A stretch of 39,658 nucleotides of DNA from Chthoniobacterales bacterium (GCA_015655545.1 JAATET010000061.1:1-39658), one strand, 5' to 3'; numbered from the stretch's first letter, positions 1 through 8,849 are shown. Notes: generated by a model from the letters alone, not told the origin. Program-made: numbers and translations.

Positions 1-1034
1 ACGAATATCACATCGACGGCCTGCGCGTGGACGCCGTCGCCTCGATGCTCTACCTCGATTATTCACGCGAGCCCGGCCAATGGATTCCGAACTGCTTCGG
101 CGGTCGCGAGAACCTCGACGCCATCAACTTCCTGAAACGCTGCAACGAAGTCTGCTACGGGCGCCATCCCGGCATCCGAATGATCGCCGAGGAATCCACC
201 GCCTGGCCCGGCGTCTCGCGTCCGACCTACCTCGGCGGACTCGGCTTCGGCTTCAAATGGAACATGGGCTGGATGAACGACTCGCTGCGCTACATCGGCA
301 AGGAGCCCATCCACCGCCGCTACCACCAGAGCGACATCACGTTTTCGATGCTCTACGCCTTCCACGAGCACTTCATCCTCGTGCTCAGCCACGACGAGGT
401 CGTGCACGGCAAGGGCTCGATGATGACGAAAATGCCCGGCGACGACTGGCAGAAATTCGCGAACCTCCGCATGTTCCTCGCGTGGATGTGGGCGCATCCG
501 GGCAAGAAATTGATTTTCCAAGGCATCGAGTTCGGCCAGTGGCACGAATGGAATCACGAGCAGAGCATCGACTGGCACCTCACCCAGTTCCCTCCGCACG
601 CCGGCATGAGCCGCCTCGTCCAGCATCTCAACTGGCTCTACACGAACGAGCCCGCTCTCCACGAGCTCGACGACTCCTACGAAGGCTACGAGTGGATCGA
701 TTTCAACGACGCCGACAACACCGTGTGGTCCTTCATGCGCAAGCCGAAGGAAGGCGGCGCGATTCTCGTCTTCGTCGTCAACGCCACTCCCGTCGTCCGC
801 GGCGGCTACCGCATCGGCGTGAACGAGCCCGGCTGGTATGAAGAAGTGCTCAACACCGACGCCGACCACTACGGCGGCGGCAATGTCGGAAACTACGGCG
901 GCAAGGAGGCCGAAGCCATCGGCTGGCAGGGCAAGCCTTTCTCCATCCAGATCGACCTTCCGCCCCTCTCCGTTTCCGCATTCAAGCGCTTCGCGGCGAG
1001 TGCAAAAACATCCCTCCAGTGTAAATGCGATTGA
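1..1034 (+). CDS. glgB: 1,4-alpha-glucan branching enzyme, C-terminal part (5' end outside window)
   Basis: Cytoplasmic GH13 enzyme that makes the alpha-1,6 branches of glycogen. The gene is open from the window edge (first full codon at 3) to TGA at 1032-1034, so about 343 C-terminal residues are visible of a family normally near 640-730. The GH13 motifs are clear: [10 protein letters not shown] with the nucleophile Asp (codon 30-32), [14 protein letters not shown] with the acid/base Glu (around 189-194), and [12 protein letters not shown] with the transition-state Asp. The end (VSAFKRF) is the usual beta-sandwich C-terminal domain. The N-terminal CBM48 domain must lie upstream. No other glycogen gene is visible downstream. 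Identity is certain; only the start is missing. Confidence 0.97.
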   Translation, partial: EYHIDGLRVDAVASMLYLDYSREPGQWIPNCFGGRENLDAINFLKRCNEVCYGRHPGIRMIAEESTAWPGVSRPTYLGGLGFGFKWNMGWMNDSLRYIGKEPIHRRYHQSDITFSMLYAFHEHFILVLSHDEVVHGKGSMMTKMPGDDWQKFANLRMFLAWMWAHPGKKLIFQGIEFGQWHEWNHEQSIDWHLTQFPPHAGMSRLVQHLNWLYTNEPALHELDDSYEGYEWIDFNDADNTVWSFMRKPKEGGAILVFVVNATPVVRGGYRIGVNEPGWYEEVLNTDADHYGGGNVGNYGGKEAEAIGWQGKPFSIQIDLPPLSVSAFKRFAASAKTSLQCKCD

Positions 1035-1061
1035 CGCATCCACCTCCGAGAACGTTATTAT
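1031..1061 (+). promoter_or_regulatory. possible sigma70-type promoter for the prepilin-like gene
   Basis: TTGACG (1031-1036) overlaps the glgB stop codon and is followed, 19 bases later, by TATTAT (1056-1061); the overlapping TTATTA gives 18-base spacing. The run is AT-rich against a GC-rich background and lies 20 nt before the ATG at 1081. Spacing is on the long side, so this is only a candidate. Confidence 0.35.
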
Positions 1062-1080
1062 TTCACACCCATTCCAGAAC

Positions 1081-1704
1081 ATGAAATTCATCCGCAAAAC
1101 ATCCGCCTTCACGCTGATCGAGCTCCTCGTCGTTATCTCGATCATCGGCATTCTCGCCACGCTGGCCATTCCCGCCGTTCAGAACGCCCTCGTCCAGGGC
1201 CAGATGACCGGCACACTCAATAACGCCCGCCAGATGCACCTCGCCACCCAGACCATGTCGCTCGACACCTTCGCCGCCGGTGGAGAAGGACTGGAATGGA
1301 CCTCGACGAACTCGGGCGGAGCAACCACGGCCGCCTCGCTTTCGACGTATTTCACCGCGCTCACCACGAACAATTACCTGAGCTCAAACGACCTCAAAAA
1401 GCTCCTTACCGCTCCTGGAAAAGGCCCCGGCAACAATCCGCCCAGCTCATCGAACATCTGCTTCAAATTCTTCGTGGTTCAGGAATCCTCGCCTTCCGAT
1501 CAGCCCCTGCTGGTCACGGCAAACTGGAGCACGGGCTCGCTCCAGAATGAGTCCCCCTACAACAAAAAAGGATTCGTGGTTTTCGCCAAGGGCGGCAGCG
1601 GCGGCGTCTATCGGCGCGTGAATGACGTGACCAGCACGAATATTTTCCCGAAGGGCACTCCCGAAGGCGGCGGCACCGCGTATAACTACAATACACTGCA
1701 ATAG
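1081..1704 (+). CDS. type II secretion/type IV pilin-like protein (prepilin N-terminal methylation signal)
   Basis: A 207-residue exported pseudopilin-like protein. The start is the ATG at 1081, giving a short leader followed by FTLIELLVVISIIGILATLA, the class III signal and hydrophobic alpha-1 helix of type IV pilins and GspG/H-type pseudopilins, with the key Glu at mature position 5. The open frame extends upstream to 838, but those codons run antisense-like through glgB and are not used. The residue before the cleavage site is Ala (TSA|F) rather than the usual Gly. The remainder is Ser/Thr/Gly/Asn-rich with no domain I recognise. No secretion ATPase, secretin or prepilin peptidase is nearby. 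Verrucomicrobia carry many such stand-alone genes; the cargo or structure built is unknown. A terminator follows directly. Confidence 0.88.
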   Translation: MKFIRKTSAFTLIELLVVISIIGILATLAIPAVQNALVQGQMTGTLNNARQMHLATQTMSLDTFAAGGEGLEWTSTNSGGATTAASLSTYFTALTTNNYLSSNDLKKLLTAPGKGPGNNPPSSSNICFKFFVVQESSPSDQPLLVTANWSTGSLQNESPYNKKGFVVFAKGGSGGVYRRVNDVTSTNIFPKGTPEGGGTAYNYNTLQ

Positions 1705-1722
1705 CGTCCCTTTCCGCTTCTC

Positions 1723-1764
1723 AAACGCCCTTCCGCGGTCAAACGTGGAAGGGCGTTTTTCTTT
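1723..1764 (+). terminator. rho-independent terminator after the prepilin-like gene
   Basis: A perfect 12-bp inverted repeat, AAACGCCCTTCC (1723-1734) and GGAAGGGCGTTT (1747-1758), with a 12-nt loop, runs into TTTTTCTTT (1756-1764). It lies 18 nt after the stop codon at 1704. This is the clearest intrinsic terminator in the window. Confidence 0.92.
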
Positions 1765-1898
1765 GCATGCTTGGCGACCGGCAACTCCAGATCAATTTCC
1801 AGCGTCCCATCACGGAATTCATGCGCGCGCTCACGGCGATTCGCGCCCATGGCCTCGGTAAAAGCGTGAGCGCGCAAACTTCTAAATCCGCTCGCGTC

Positions 1899-2678
1899 AT
1901 GAAATTTCTGCGCGCCGCGTCTCTCCTGCTCGCCATTTTCCTCACCGCCTGCGGATCGAAGAAGTCGGACGCCCTCGTCATCGGCATGGAGCTCGACTTT
2001 CCACCCTTCGAAACCATCGATGCGTCGGGCCATCCCGCCGGCATGAGCGTGGACATGGCCGAAGCCCTGGGCCGCTCGCTTGGCCGCCCGGTCCGAATCG
2101 AAAACATCCCGTTCGTCGGCCTCATTCCCGCGCTGAAAGCAGGACGCATCGATCTTATCATTTCCTCCATGACCGACACGCCGCAACGCCGCGAGTCCAT
2201 CGCCTTCTCCGATCCCTATTTCAATATCGGCCTCGCTCTGCTCGTCGGGAAAAATTCCACCCTTCAATCCGCAGCCGCTCTCGACCAGCCGGGCCGCACC
2301 CTGGTCGTGCGGCAGGGCACGACATCCGAGACCTGGGCTCGCAACCACATTCGCGAAGCTCGCATCCTCTCGATCGAAAAAGAATCCTCCGCCGTGCTCG
2401 AGGTCATGCAAGGCCGGGCGGATGCGTTCATGTATGACCAGGTCGCCATCTGGCAAAATTGGAAGCGGCATCCCGGCGAAACCCGTGCGCTGCTCGAGCC
2501 CGTCCAGCGCGAGCAGCTCGCCATCGGCCTCCGGCAGGATGACTCCGTGTTGCGCGAACAGGTCAACGCGTTCCTGAAAAACTTTCGCGCCGCAGGCGGC
2601 TTCGAAAAACTCGGCGACAAATATCTCCGGGAGCAAAAAGCTGCCTTCAAGCAGCAGGGCATCCAGTTTTATTTCTAG
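1899..2678 (+). CDS. amino-acid ABC transporter substrate-binding lipoprotein (SBP family 3)
   Basis: A 259-residue periplasmic solute-binding protein of the polar amino-acid type (SBP_bac_3). The start is the ATG at 1899, which produces the lipoprotein signal MKFLRAASLLLAIFLTAC with lipobox LTAC; the frame is open from 1767 but the upstream part has no signal. Family features: VIGMELDFPPFE at the start of lobe 1, GRIDLIISSMTDTPQRRESIAFSDPYF (positions about 88-115), and the second-lobe stretch VVRQGTTSETWA. The C-terminus GGFEKLGDKYL is typical. No permease or ATPase gene lies beside it, so it either serves a remote ABC transporter or acts as a sensor. The ligand is not predictable beyond a polar amino acid. 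Its stop TAG overlaps the stop of the convergent nuclease fragment within one CTAG. Confidence 0.9.
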   Translation: MKFLRAASLLLAIFLTACGSKKSDALVIGMELDFPPFETIDASGHPAGMSVDMAEALGRSLGRPVRIENIPFVGLIPALKAGRIDLIISSMTDTPQRRESIAFSDPYFNIGLALLVGKNSTLQSAAALDQPGRTLVVRQGTTSETWARNHIREARILSIEKESSAVLEVMQGRADAFMYDQVAIWQNWKRHPGETRALLEPVQREQLAIGLRQDDSVLREQVNAFLKNFRAAGGFEKLGDKYLREQKAAFKQQGIQFYF

Positions 2679-3334
2679 GCAATCTCGACCGCCGAACGGC
2701 TCTGGGTGTGAACGAGCAGGGTTTTGATTTTTTTTCTGCCGGTGAGTTTCTGGAGGGCGGCGCGATAGAGTTCGAGTTGGGCGGTGTGTCGCCGCACCGC
2801 CTCCTCGACCGCGCTCCGGTCGGTTTTGAAATCCACGAGCGTCACTTCCCCGCCGGTCAGCAGCACGCGATCGAAGACACCGCTGATCCAATTTCCGTCG
2901 AGCACGACATCGAAAGCCCGCTCGCGCCAGAGTTGCGCGTCCGCGGCCGGGCGTCGAAAAACGGCGGCGATCTCGGGCGTGTCGAGACAGGCGCGCACCA
3001 CGCGTAAAACTTCCGGATCGAGATGCGCCGGCCAGGCCCTCGAGGCGGGCTCGTTCCATTCGATGGCCGCAAAAGCTTCGTGAATCGCCGCGCCGAAAGC
3101 CATCGCGCCGGCGGAAAAGGAAACGCTCCGCGCCTCGCCGGCCGGCCCGCGGGAAGGGAGCACCGCAGCCCTGCGGCGGGCCGGCGGCCATGGCGTCCAA
3201 TCGCCGCGAGCCGGAACGGCGGGCGGCGGCGGCGCTTCGCGCAGCGGGCTCTCGAACCATTTCGAATCTCCGTGCTGCCAGAGGATGGAAGAATCGCCGC
3301 CCGGTTCGTCACTGCCGACACCGCGGCGAATCAA
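2675..3334 (-). CDS. addA: C-terminal RecB-like nuclease part of AddA, cut off by an in-frame stop codon
   Basis: This reading frame is the direct in-frame continuation of the upstream helicase gene, separated from it by a single TAA (3356-3358). It holds the PD-(D/E)XK nuclease of AddA: GVFDRVLL, then VTLVDFKTDR with the metal-binding Asp and catalytic Lys, then HTAQLELYRAAL (the QxxxY motif). The first possible restart is a TTG at 3334 with no Shine-Dalgarno motif, giving 219 residues. Homology probably begins earlier, at the linker codons 3335-3355. With suppression or a corrected base, the joined protein would have about 1009 residues, normal for AddA. I think a nonsense mutation or sequencing error is likelier than a true split gene. 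It overlaps the convergent solute-binding gene by 4 bases. Confidence 0.85.
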   Translation of the reverse strand: MIRRGVGSDEPGGDSSILWQHGDSKWFESPLREAPPPPAVPARGDWTPWPPARRRAAVLPSRGPAGEARSVSFSAGAMAFGAAIHEAFAAIEWNEPASRAWPAHLDPEVLRVVRACLDTPEIAAVFRRPAADAQLWRERAFDVVLDGNWISGVFDRVLLTGGEVTLVDFKTDRSAVEEAVRRHTAQLELYRAALQKLTGRKKIKTLLVHTQSRSAVEIA

Positions 3335-3355
3335 GTCGGCGGCGGAAAGCGTCGA

Positions 3356-5704
3356 TTAGTTCGTCGACGGCGGGCCGAGGAAAACATGCAGCCCGAAGCG
3401 AGCCCGGGTCAGCGCGACGTAAAGCACGCAAAGCGATTCGTAGGCCGCGTCCTCGCGCCGCTTTTCCTGCGCCCGAGCGAGCGTGGGATCGGCTTCGATC
3501 ACCGGCGCGGCCGGGCGGCCGAGAATCCATTCGGCGAAATGATCCGCGTTCCGCGACACGAGCAACGCCTCGCTCTCGACCGCATCGAGGCGGCGATTCG
3601 TGCGCATCGGCAAGAGCACGAAATCGAAACCCAGCCCCTTTGCCTTGTGGATCGTCATGACCTGCACCCGGCCGGCGGAGGCGGTCTCCCGCTGCGTGGC
3701 CTCGCGGGCGTGGCGCACGAAATCGTCGGGCCCGAGCGATTCTCCGGAGTCATAATCACGTGCGATTTCCAGAAGCTGCCCGATCCTCCGGAGGCCGAAG
3801 CGGCCCGGGCCATGGCCTTCGGGAACGGCGCTTAAAATTTCCCGAAGCGCGGTTTCGTAGCCGCGGGTTGTCAACGCCTGCAGCACGCCGCTGCGGGCCG
3901 GCACCCATCCGCCCCCGGCTTCGAGCCAGGCGGAGAGCGGCGACATCTCTACGATCCGTCGCGAGGTCATGTCGCCGGGATGGGCCGCGGCGGAGATGAG
4001 CGCGAGCAGCGATTGCGTCATCGGCTGGTCGGTCGCGATGGAGACATCGGTCTCCGCGGCGACATCGAGAAATCCGCGCTCGCGCAGGGCCTGGGCGATT
4101 TCCGCGGCCTCGTCGTTGCCGCGGGTGAGAATCGCGCACGTCAATCCCCGGCCCATCGGGTCGATTTCCTCCAGCGACGCGAGCAGGCCGTCGTGCAAAT
4201 CCTCCTTTTCCTTCGCCTCGCGAATTCGAACGTGGCCCTGGCTCGCGGTGACGGCCGAAACATGGGGGCTCCAGCCTTCGCGCCATTCGTCGATCGCCAC
4301 TTTCGGCAGGCGATCGCCGCAATGCCGCACCATCCCGCCGACGCGATTCACGAAATCGATCACCGCCGGCGCGGAGCGATACGACGTGTCGAGCGGGCGC
4401 AGCTGAATCGCGGATCCGTAGCGACCGGAGATGCGCGAGAGCAGCCGATGCTCGCCACCGCGCCACCGATAGATCGCCTGTTTCGGATCGCCGACAAAAA
4501 ATACCGACCGTTCGCCGGAGGGATCCTGCAGCACCTCGTCGATGAGATCGGTGAGCACGGTCCATTGCAGGACGCTCGTGTCCTGAAATTCATCGAACAG
4601 CCAATGCGAAAGCCGGCTGTCGAGCCGCGGCTGCCAGAGCGTGGGATCCACGCGTCGCAGCAGCTCGACGACGTCCGCGAAGGCGAGACGGCCCGTGCGG
4701 CGGATCTCGGTCTCGTAAAGCCGATCGTAGCCGGAGACGAGCTGAAACACGCCCCGGGCCGCCTGCAGAGCCTGCGCTAGGCTCGCGCCGAGATAATGGC
4801 GCACGATCCTTTGCAAGTGCGGCAGCCATTTCTCCGGGATCACCTGGAGTTTTTTGTAGTAGGTGACTTCCGCCGGCCCGGTGATTTTGCCGCCGGCAAA
4901 CCGCGCGAAAAGCTGCATCGCGACCGTGTCGTCGGGCAAGTCCATGCCGGGCTGCCACTGCGCCGCGTGGTCGGCGAATTTGCGAATCGCGGAGCCGAAG
5001 CGCCCATCGAGAGATTCCGCGAATTCGAGGAGTCTCGCGACGTCTTCGGCGATGTCTTTCGGCGGCGGCAGCCAGGGGCAGCCTCCGGGCCAGACGGTCC
5101 CTTCCACACCCCAGACCGCCGCATTCGGCGCTTCGAGAAAAAGATCGTGGCTGGCGTCGACGAAGCCGAGCAGGTGCGGGAAAAGCTGCTTTTCGTCGGC
5201 GCCCCAGGTCGCCGCGCGAAAGGCCTCGAGCAACGCCTGGCGGGCGGTCTCGTCCACCCCGGAGTGCAGGAGTCGCTGCAGAGCCTGGGCGCGGGATTCC
5301 GCCGCCGCGCTTTGATCCAGAATTTGAATCGGTCCGGAAAGCCCGAGCTCGAAGGGAATCGCTCCCGCGATGCGCTGGAAAAAAGCGTCCAGCGTTCCGA
5401 ATTGCAAACGATTCATCGCGGCGACCACGGCGGAGAGCGTCGCGGAGAAGTTCGCGGAAGTTTTTGCACCCAGCTCCAGCCGCGACGCCAGCGCGCGCGC
5501 TTTCCCTTCGTCGAGGGCAGCTTCCGCGAGTTTGCGAAAAACCGCGGCGAGGAACTCCGCCGCCGCCTTGCGCGTGAAGGTCAGCGCGACAAGTGTTTCC
5601 GGTGCGACGCCGAGCGCGAGCAGGCGCACGATGCGATCGGAGAGGGCGAAGGTTTTCCCGGTTCCCGCGGAGGCGCGAATGATCTCGTGGGGAATCGTCG
5701 TCAT
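3356..5704 (-). CDS. addA: AddA helicase subunit (UvrD-like), lacking its nuclease domain because of an in-frame stop
   Basis: Superfamily 1A DNA helicase of the AddAB double-strand-break repair complex (the RecBCD counterpart). 782 residues from ATG 5704, which overlaps the addB stop as ATGA. All helicase motifs are present: Walker A ASAGTGKT (11-18), LTFTRKAAAEF, DEFQDTS (371-377), VGDPKQAIYRWRGGE, TSYRSAPAV, MTIHKAKGLGFDFV and YVALTRAR (about 762-769). The frame then stops at TAA 3356-3358 right after PPSTN, just where AddA normally enters the linker to its nuclease domain. That domain continues in the same frame downstream. If the stop is real, the cell would make a helicase-only AddA and rely on the AddB nuclease. 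Confidence 0.92.
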   Translation of the reverse strand: MTTIPHEIIRASAGTGKTFALSDRIVRLLALGVAPETLVALTFTRKAAAEFLAAVFRKLAEAALDEGKARALASRLELGAKTSANFSATLSAVVAAMNRLQFGTLDAFFQRIAGAIPFELGLSGPIQILDQSAAAESRAQALQRLLHSGVDETARQALLEAFRAATWGADEKQLFPHLLGFVDASHDLFLEAPNAAVWGVEGTVWPGGCPWLPPPKDIAEDVARLLEFAESLDGRFGSAIRKFADHAAQWQPGMDLPDDTVAMQLFARFAGGKITGPAEVTYYKKLQVIPEKWLPHLQRIVRHYLGASLAQALQAARGVFQLVSGYDRLYETEIRRTGRLAFADVVELLRRVDPTLWQPRLDSRLSHWLFDEFQDTSVLQWTVLTDLIDEVLQDPSGERSVFFVGDPKQAIYRWRGGEHRLLSRISGRYGSAIQLRPLDTSYRSAPAVIDFVNRVGGMVRHCGDRLPKVAIDEWREGWSPHVSAVTASQGHVRIREAKEKEDLHDGLLASLEEIDPMGRGLTCAILTRGNDEAAEIAQALRERGFLDVAAETDVSIATDQPMTQSLLALISAAAHPGDMTSRRIVEMSPLSAWLEAGGGWVPARSGVLQALTTRGYETALREILSAVPEGHGPGRFGLRRIGQLLEIARDYDSGESLGPDDFVRHAREATQRETASAGRVQVMTIHKAKGLGFDFVLLPMRTNRRLDAVESEALLVSRNADHFAEWILGRPAAPVIEADPTLARAQEKRREDAAYESLCVLYVALTRARFGLHVFLGPPSTN

Positions 5705-8529
5705 GCCGTCATGCTGCGGATTGCGGCATCCCTCGCCACGGTGCGTTCGGGATCGGGATGGAACCAGCCGGCATTTTGCGGATACGCCGCGCGGGGATTC
5801 GGCGGCCAGAAGTGACCGCGATCGATGTCGGCCAGCACGCCGCGCGCGCAACGCAATGCGGAAGCCCCGAGCCCGTTTCCAAAATCCGCCCACTCCGCCA
5901 CGCCGGTGGCGCTCGCGGCTTTTGGCAAATTAAAATAGCCGCACGAGATGGAGCCGGGTTCGTGGCCCGCCTCGATAAGCAGCTGGCGGTAGAGAGGCAG
6001 CTGGAGATTGCTCCACCACTTCGGAGCCTTGCTCGAAGTCTCGTCGACGATCGCGTAGTCCGGCGGCCAGGTGTGCGTCGCGGCGATCCCCCCGCGCACA
6101 TGAGCCTTGTGCGGCGGCTCGGCTTTGTCGGAGGTTTTGTAATCCAGCACGCGCCAGCGGCCGGTCGCCGCATGATGGTCGACGCGGTCGATCTTGCCGC
6201 GGATTTCCCAGCCATCGAGGAGCCACGAGCGCCCGCCGAGATAGTCGGAAAAAGTGATTTCCGCGTGCGCCGTGCGCCATCCGTCGCTCCGCTGGGCGGC
6301 CTCGGCTTTCGCAAAGGCCATCAGGCGCTGGCGGGCCGATTCGACCTGCACGAGCAAGGGCAGCGAGAGCTGCATTTCGAATCGGTTCTCCACGAATCCG
6401 TCCAGGATTTCCGACACCGCGGCGTGAATTTTCCCGGCTTCGCAAAGATCGCGCAGCGCTTCCGTTTTGGAAAAGGCTTCGAGCGTATCGTGCACAAGGG
6501 TGCCGAAGACGCGGGCATCCATCTCCATCGGCTCCGGATCGAAATGCTCCATCTCGAGCCCGAAGCGGAGGTAAAACTCGAACGGACACGCCAGATAGTC
6601 GCGAAAGCCGGTCACGCGAAGACGCTTCTCCATCGCGGCCACCGGCGGATCGAGCACCCATGCCGCTTCCCAGGCGGGATCGGCCTCGGCCGGGCGCGGC
6701 TCCGCGAAAAGACGTTGCACCCGCTTCGGCAACGCCGCACCGCTGCCGGCGAAAAGCAGCGACGACGGCTGGCCCGGCGAACCCTCGGTATCGATCTGGC
6801 AAACAAGCACGTCCACGCGACCGGATCCGCCGCGCCGCATGGCCAGGAGACGCGCGAGAAAATAGGCGTCGCGCGCGGCTCGTTCCGCTTCGGTGGACAG
6901 GCCGAGCCGCTGCCGGATGACGGGAAGAAGAAAGGAATCCTGCGCCTGACGCGCCGGCACGATGCCTTGATTGAATCCCGCGAGCACGAGATGCGGAGCG
7001 TCGCTCCACGGCAGCTCCAGCCAGCCGGAAGCTTCGACGGAGCCGGGTTCCGGTTCCGCATAGCTGCGGAGGGTGGCCAGGTGGCTTCTCGCGAGCCGAA
7101 GCCAGTCGGATGTCGCGACCTCCGCGTATCGTGAAAGCAGCGGCTCGATCTGGTCGAGGGCCGTCGCGAGTCCGGTGACGGCAAGATCCAGGGTGCGGCG
7201 GCCCGAGTCCGGCAAAACATCGGCCATGGCGGAGGCGACGCCTTCGAAGAACGGACGAAGAGCTCCGATCCCATCCGGCTCACGCATGCGGCTGCGCAAG
7301 GAAAGCAACCGTTCCAGCGCTCGCTGAAGACCGCCGCCGGATTTGCAAAAATCGAGAGCGTGCGCGGCGGTGGACGGAAAGTGGCCGGCCCGCACGGTGT
7401 CTGCCTCTGCGAGGGCGGCCGCGAGTTCGAAGCGGGGAGTGTGTCGCGTGAGCCACGCGGCGATGGCGCCGTTGCGCAGCAACTTGCAAACGGTCGGAAA
7501 ACTCGCGTCGGCGAGGAATGCCGCCCAGTCGTTGAGCAGACGGCCCAGCCAGTGGCGATCGAGCGATTCGCCTTCGGGATCGTGCAGCGCTCCACCCGCG
7601 GATTCCAGCGAAGCGCGCAGCCACGGCAGGAGATTGCGGTCGAGCGCGCCGATTTCCAGGAAGGCCGGATCGGGTTTCGTCGCGTCCGGTAAAATCGCCG
7701 TCACCGTGGCGGCGATGTCTTCGGCGCGTGCGCAAAGATGCACTTGAGCGTCAAAATTTTCCCAGCCCGGATCGCGGTCGTTCCAGGCCTCGACGAGCGG
7801 CCGGCCCCAAGGGTCGAAGCTTTCCGCCAGCTCGCGCGGGGCCGGAATCAAAATCCACGGAGCGAGATCATCCGGGCGGGCGGAAAGCGCCCGCGCCGCG
7901 AGGAGTGTGAGATCGGTGATGCCGATGAGCACGATTTCCCGCGCCGCGCCAAAAACGGACGGATCGGCCGCCATCGCCAGTCGGGCTGCTTCGCGATCCC
8001 GGCGGCCCTCGCGGCGAAGCGTGTCGAGATAGGCCTGCTCGATAATCGCCAGGGCGTTCCACCGCTCCGCGTCGGCGCTGTCGGAAAGCGCCCGCGCGGC
8101 GGACTGGAGATGGAATCCCGCATCGGTCAGCGAGGCTCGCAGATCAAAAAAAGTGCGCGCGAAATGCGTGCGTTCCTCGAACGAGCGAAACGGAATGCCA
8201 TGGGGAAAAAGGGCGGTCAGCGCGGGCGGCGGAATTTTTTCCAAGGCGGCAAGGAAAGCCAGCGTGGCTTCGATGGGTTCCGCGAGGCCGGGCCGACCGG
8301 GCTGCAAAAGCCGGGCGGGCGTGATCGTCTGCGGCGAAAGCACGCCGCCGGGTGCGGCGGTCGCCAGTTCCTCGCGCAATCTTCGGGCCGCCCGCCGGGT
8401 CGGAACGATGACCAGCATGTCCGACAAATCACGGCCATGCGTCGCGGGGCGCCGGTCGAGCAGCCAGCGCGCCGCGGTCTTCGCCATCGGCTCCGACCAG
8501 TCGAGAAAAACGCGTTCCGGCTGCGGCAT
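5701..8529 (-). CDS. addB: AddB subunit of the AddAB helicase-nuclease
   Basis: A 942-residue partner of AddA that scans DNA and cuts one strand during break repair. The start is ATG 8529 (MPQPERVFLDW), chosen because a promoter-like pair ends 7 nt before it; the frame stays open further upstream to 8844 without looking coding. The N-terminal part (LVIVPTRRAARRLREEL) is the degenerate helicase fold of AddB without Walker A. The C-terminal third has the PD-(D/E)XK nuclease: FRDYLACPFEFYLR, GTLVHDTLE, GKIDRVDHH, WRVLDYKTSDK and NLQLPLYRQL. I cannot find the CxxCx5C cluster that closes the iron-sulfur site in the Bacillus-type AddB, so this resembles the alphaproteobacterial form. It is translationally coupled to addA by ATGA (5704-5701). 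Confidence 0.93.
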   Translation of the reverse strand: MPQPERVFLDWSEPMAKTAARWLLDRRPATHGRDLSDMLVIVPTRRAARRLREELATAAPGGVLSPQTITPARLLQPGRPGLAEPIEATLAFLAALEKIPPPALTALFPHGIPFRSFEERTHFARTFFDLRASLTDAGFHLQSAARALSDSADAERWNALAIIEQAYLDTLRREGRRDREAARLAMAADPSVFGAAREIVLIGITDLTLLAARALSARPDDLAPWILIPAPRELAESFDPWGRPLVEAWNDRDPGWENFDAQVHLCARAEDIAATVTAILPDATKPDPAFLEIGALDRNLLPWLRASLESAGGALHDPEGESLDRHWLGRLLNDWAAFLADASFPTVCKLLRNGAIAAWLTRHTPRFELAAALAEADTVRAGHFPSTAAHALDFCKSGGGLQRALERLLSLRSRMREPDGIGALRPFFEGVASAMADVLPDSGRRTLDLAVTGLATALDQIEPLLSRYAEVATSDWLRLARSHLATLRSYAEPEPGSVEASGWLELPWSDAPHLVLAGFNQGIVPARQAQDSFLLPVIRQRLGLSTEAERAARDAYFLARLLAMRRGGSGRVDVLVCQIDTEGSPGQPSSLLFAGSGAALPKRVQRLFAEPRPAEADPAWEAAWVLDPPVAAMEKRLRVTGFRDYLACPFEFYLRFGLEMEHFDPEPMEMDARVFGTLVHDTLEAFSKTEALRDLCEAGKIHAAVSEILDGFVENRFEMQLSLPLLVQVESARQRLMAFAKAEAAQRSDGWRTAHAEITFSDYLGGRSWLLDGWEIRGKIDRVDHHAATGRWRVLDYKTSDKAEPPHKAHVRGGIAATHTWPPDYAIVDETSSKAPKWWSNLQLPLYRQLLIEAGHEPGSISCGYFNLPKAASATGVAEWADFGNGLGASALRCARGVLADIDRGHFWPPNPRAAYPQNAGWFHPDPERTVARDAAIRSMTA

Positions 8530-8536
8530 GGCCGCG

Positions 8537-8566
8537 ACGTTAGCTGCTCGCCACCGCCCGTGTAAA
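8537..8566 (-). promoter_or_regulatory. addB promoter candidate (TTTACA-N18-TAACGT)
   Basis: On the minus strand, TTTACA (8566-8561) is followed after 18 bases by TAACGT (8542-8537). The -10 box ends only 7 nt before the addB ATG at 8529, which would place the transcript start at or next to the start codon. There is no Shine-Dalgarno motif. Confidence 0.55.
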
Positions 8567-8804
8567 CCGCGAGGCCGACTGACCGGGGAGAATTCATTCC
8601 GCCAAAAATTATCGTTGCCTATCCGGCATGGCGGAGGAATCTTCGGCCGCCTTCGCGCGAATCCGTTCCGCGAAATCGGCTGGGTGAAATTTCGTTCGAG
8701 ATGCCCATGGGCAGCGGGGCGCTTCCTGGGAAGCGGGGCGCGGTCGAAACATCGGAGAATTCCCTGATTAGGCCCATCTCCGGGGCGGCGGGCGGCGAGC
8801 GGCG

Positions 8805-8832
8805 TTGACAAGCCGCGAGTCGGGCCTACCGT
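8805..8832 (+). promoter_or_regulatory. kamA promoter candidate (TTGACA-N16-TACCGT)
   Basis: A perfect -35 consensus TTGACA (8805-8810) is followed 16 bases later by TACCGT (8827-8832), which keeps the T, A and final T of the -10 box. The ATG lies 17 nt downstream at 8850. Confidence 0.55.
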
Positions 8833-8849
8833 GGTTTTCACCAAAACCC

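Larger units (their letters stand above)
8530..8849. other. 320-bp intergenic region between divergent addB and kamA
   Basis: It holds the addB promoter candidate at its left end and the kamA promoter candidate at its right end. The middle (about 8567-8804) shows no domain-bearing frame. A 19-codon frame at 8628-8687 (MAEESSAAFARIRSAKSAG) has no support. I see no hairpin with a T-run and no riboswitch-like structure. Confidence 0.6.

Noticed and set aside
838-1080. N-terminal extension of the prepilin-like frame
   Set aside because: It overlaps the end of glgB; the class III signal requires the start at 1081.
63-1169. 368-codon minus-strand open frame across glgB and the prepilin start
   Set aside because: Antisense shadow of glgB; low-complexity Ala/Val/Asp-rich translation.
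1686-3260. 524-codon minus-strand open frame
   Set aside because: It is out of frame with the addA nuclease and antisense to the solute-binding gene, both of which have clear motifs.
4796-5815. 339-codon plus-strand frame inside addA
   Set aside because: Antisense to the helicase core with all its motifs intact.
8628-8687. 19-codon frame MAEESSAAFARIRSAKSAG in the addB-kamA gap
   Set aside because: Too short, with no ribosome site or known relative; chance frame cannot be excluded.
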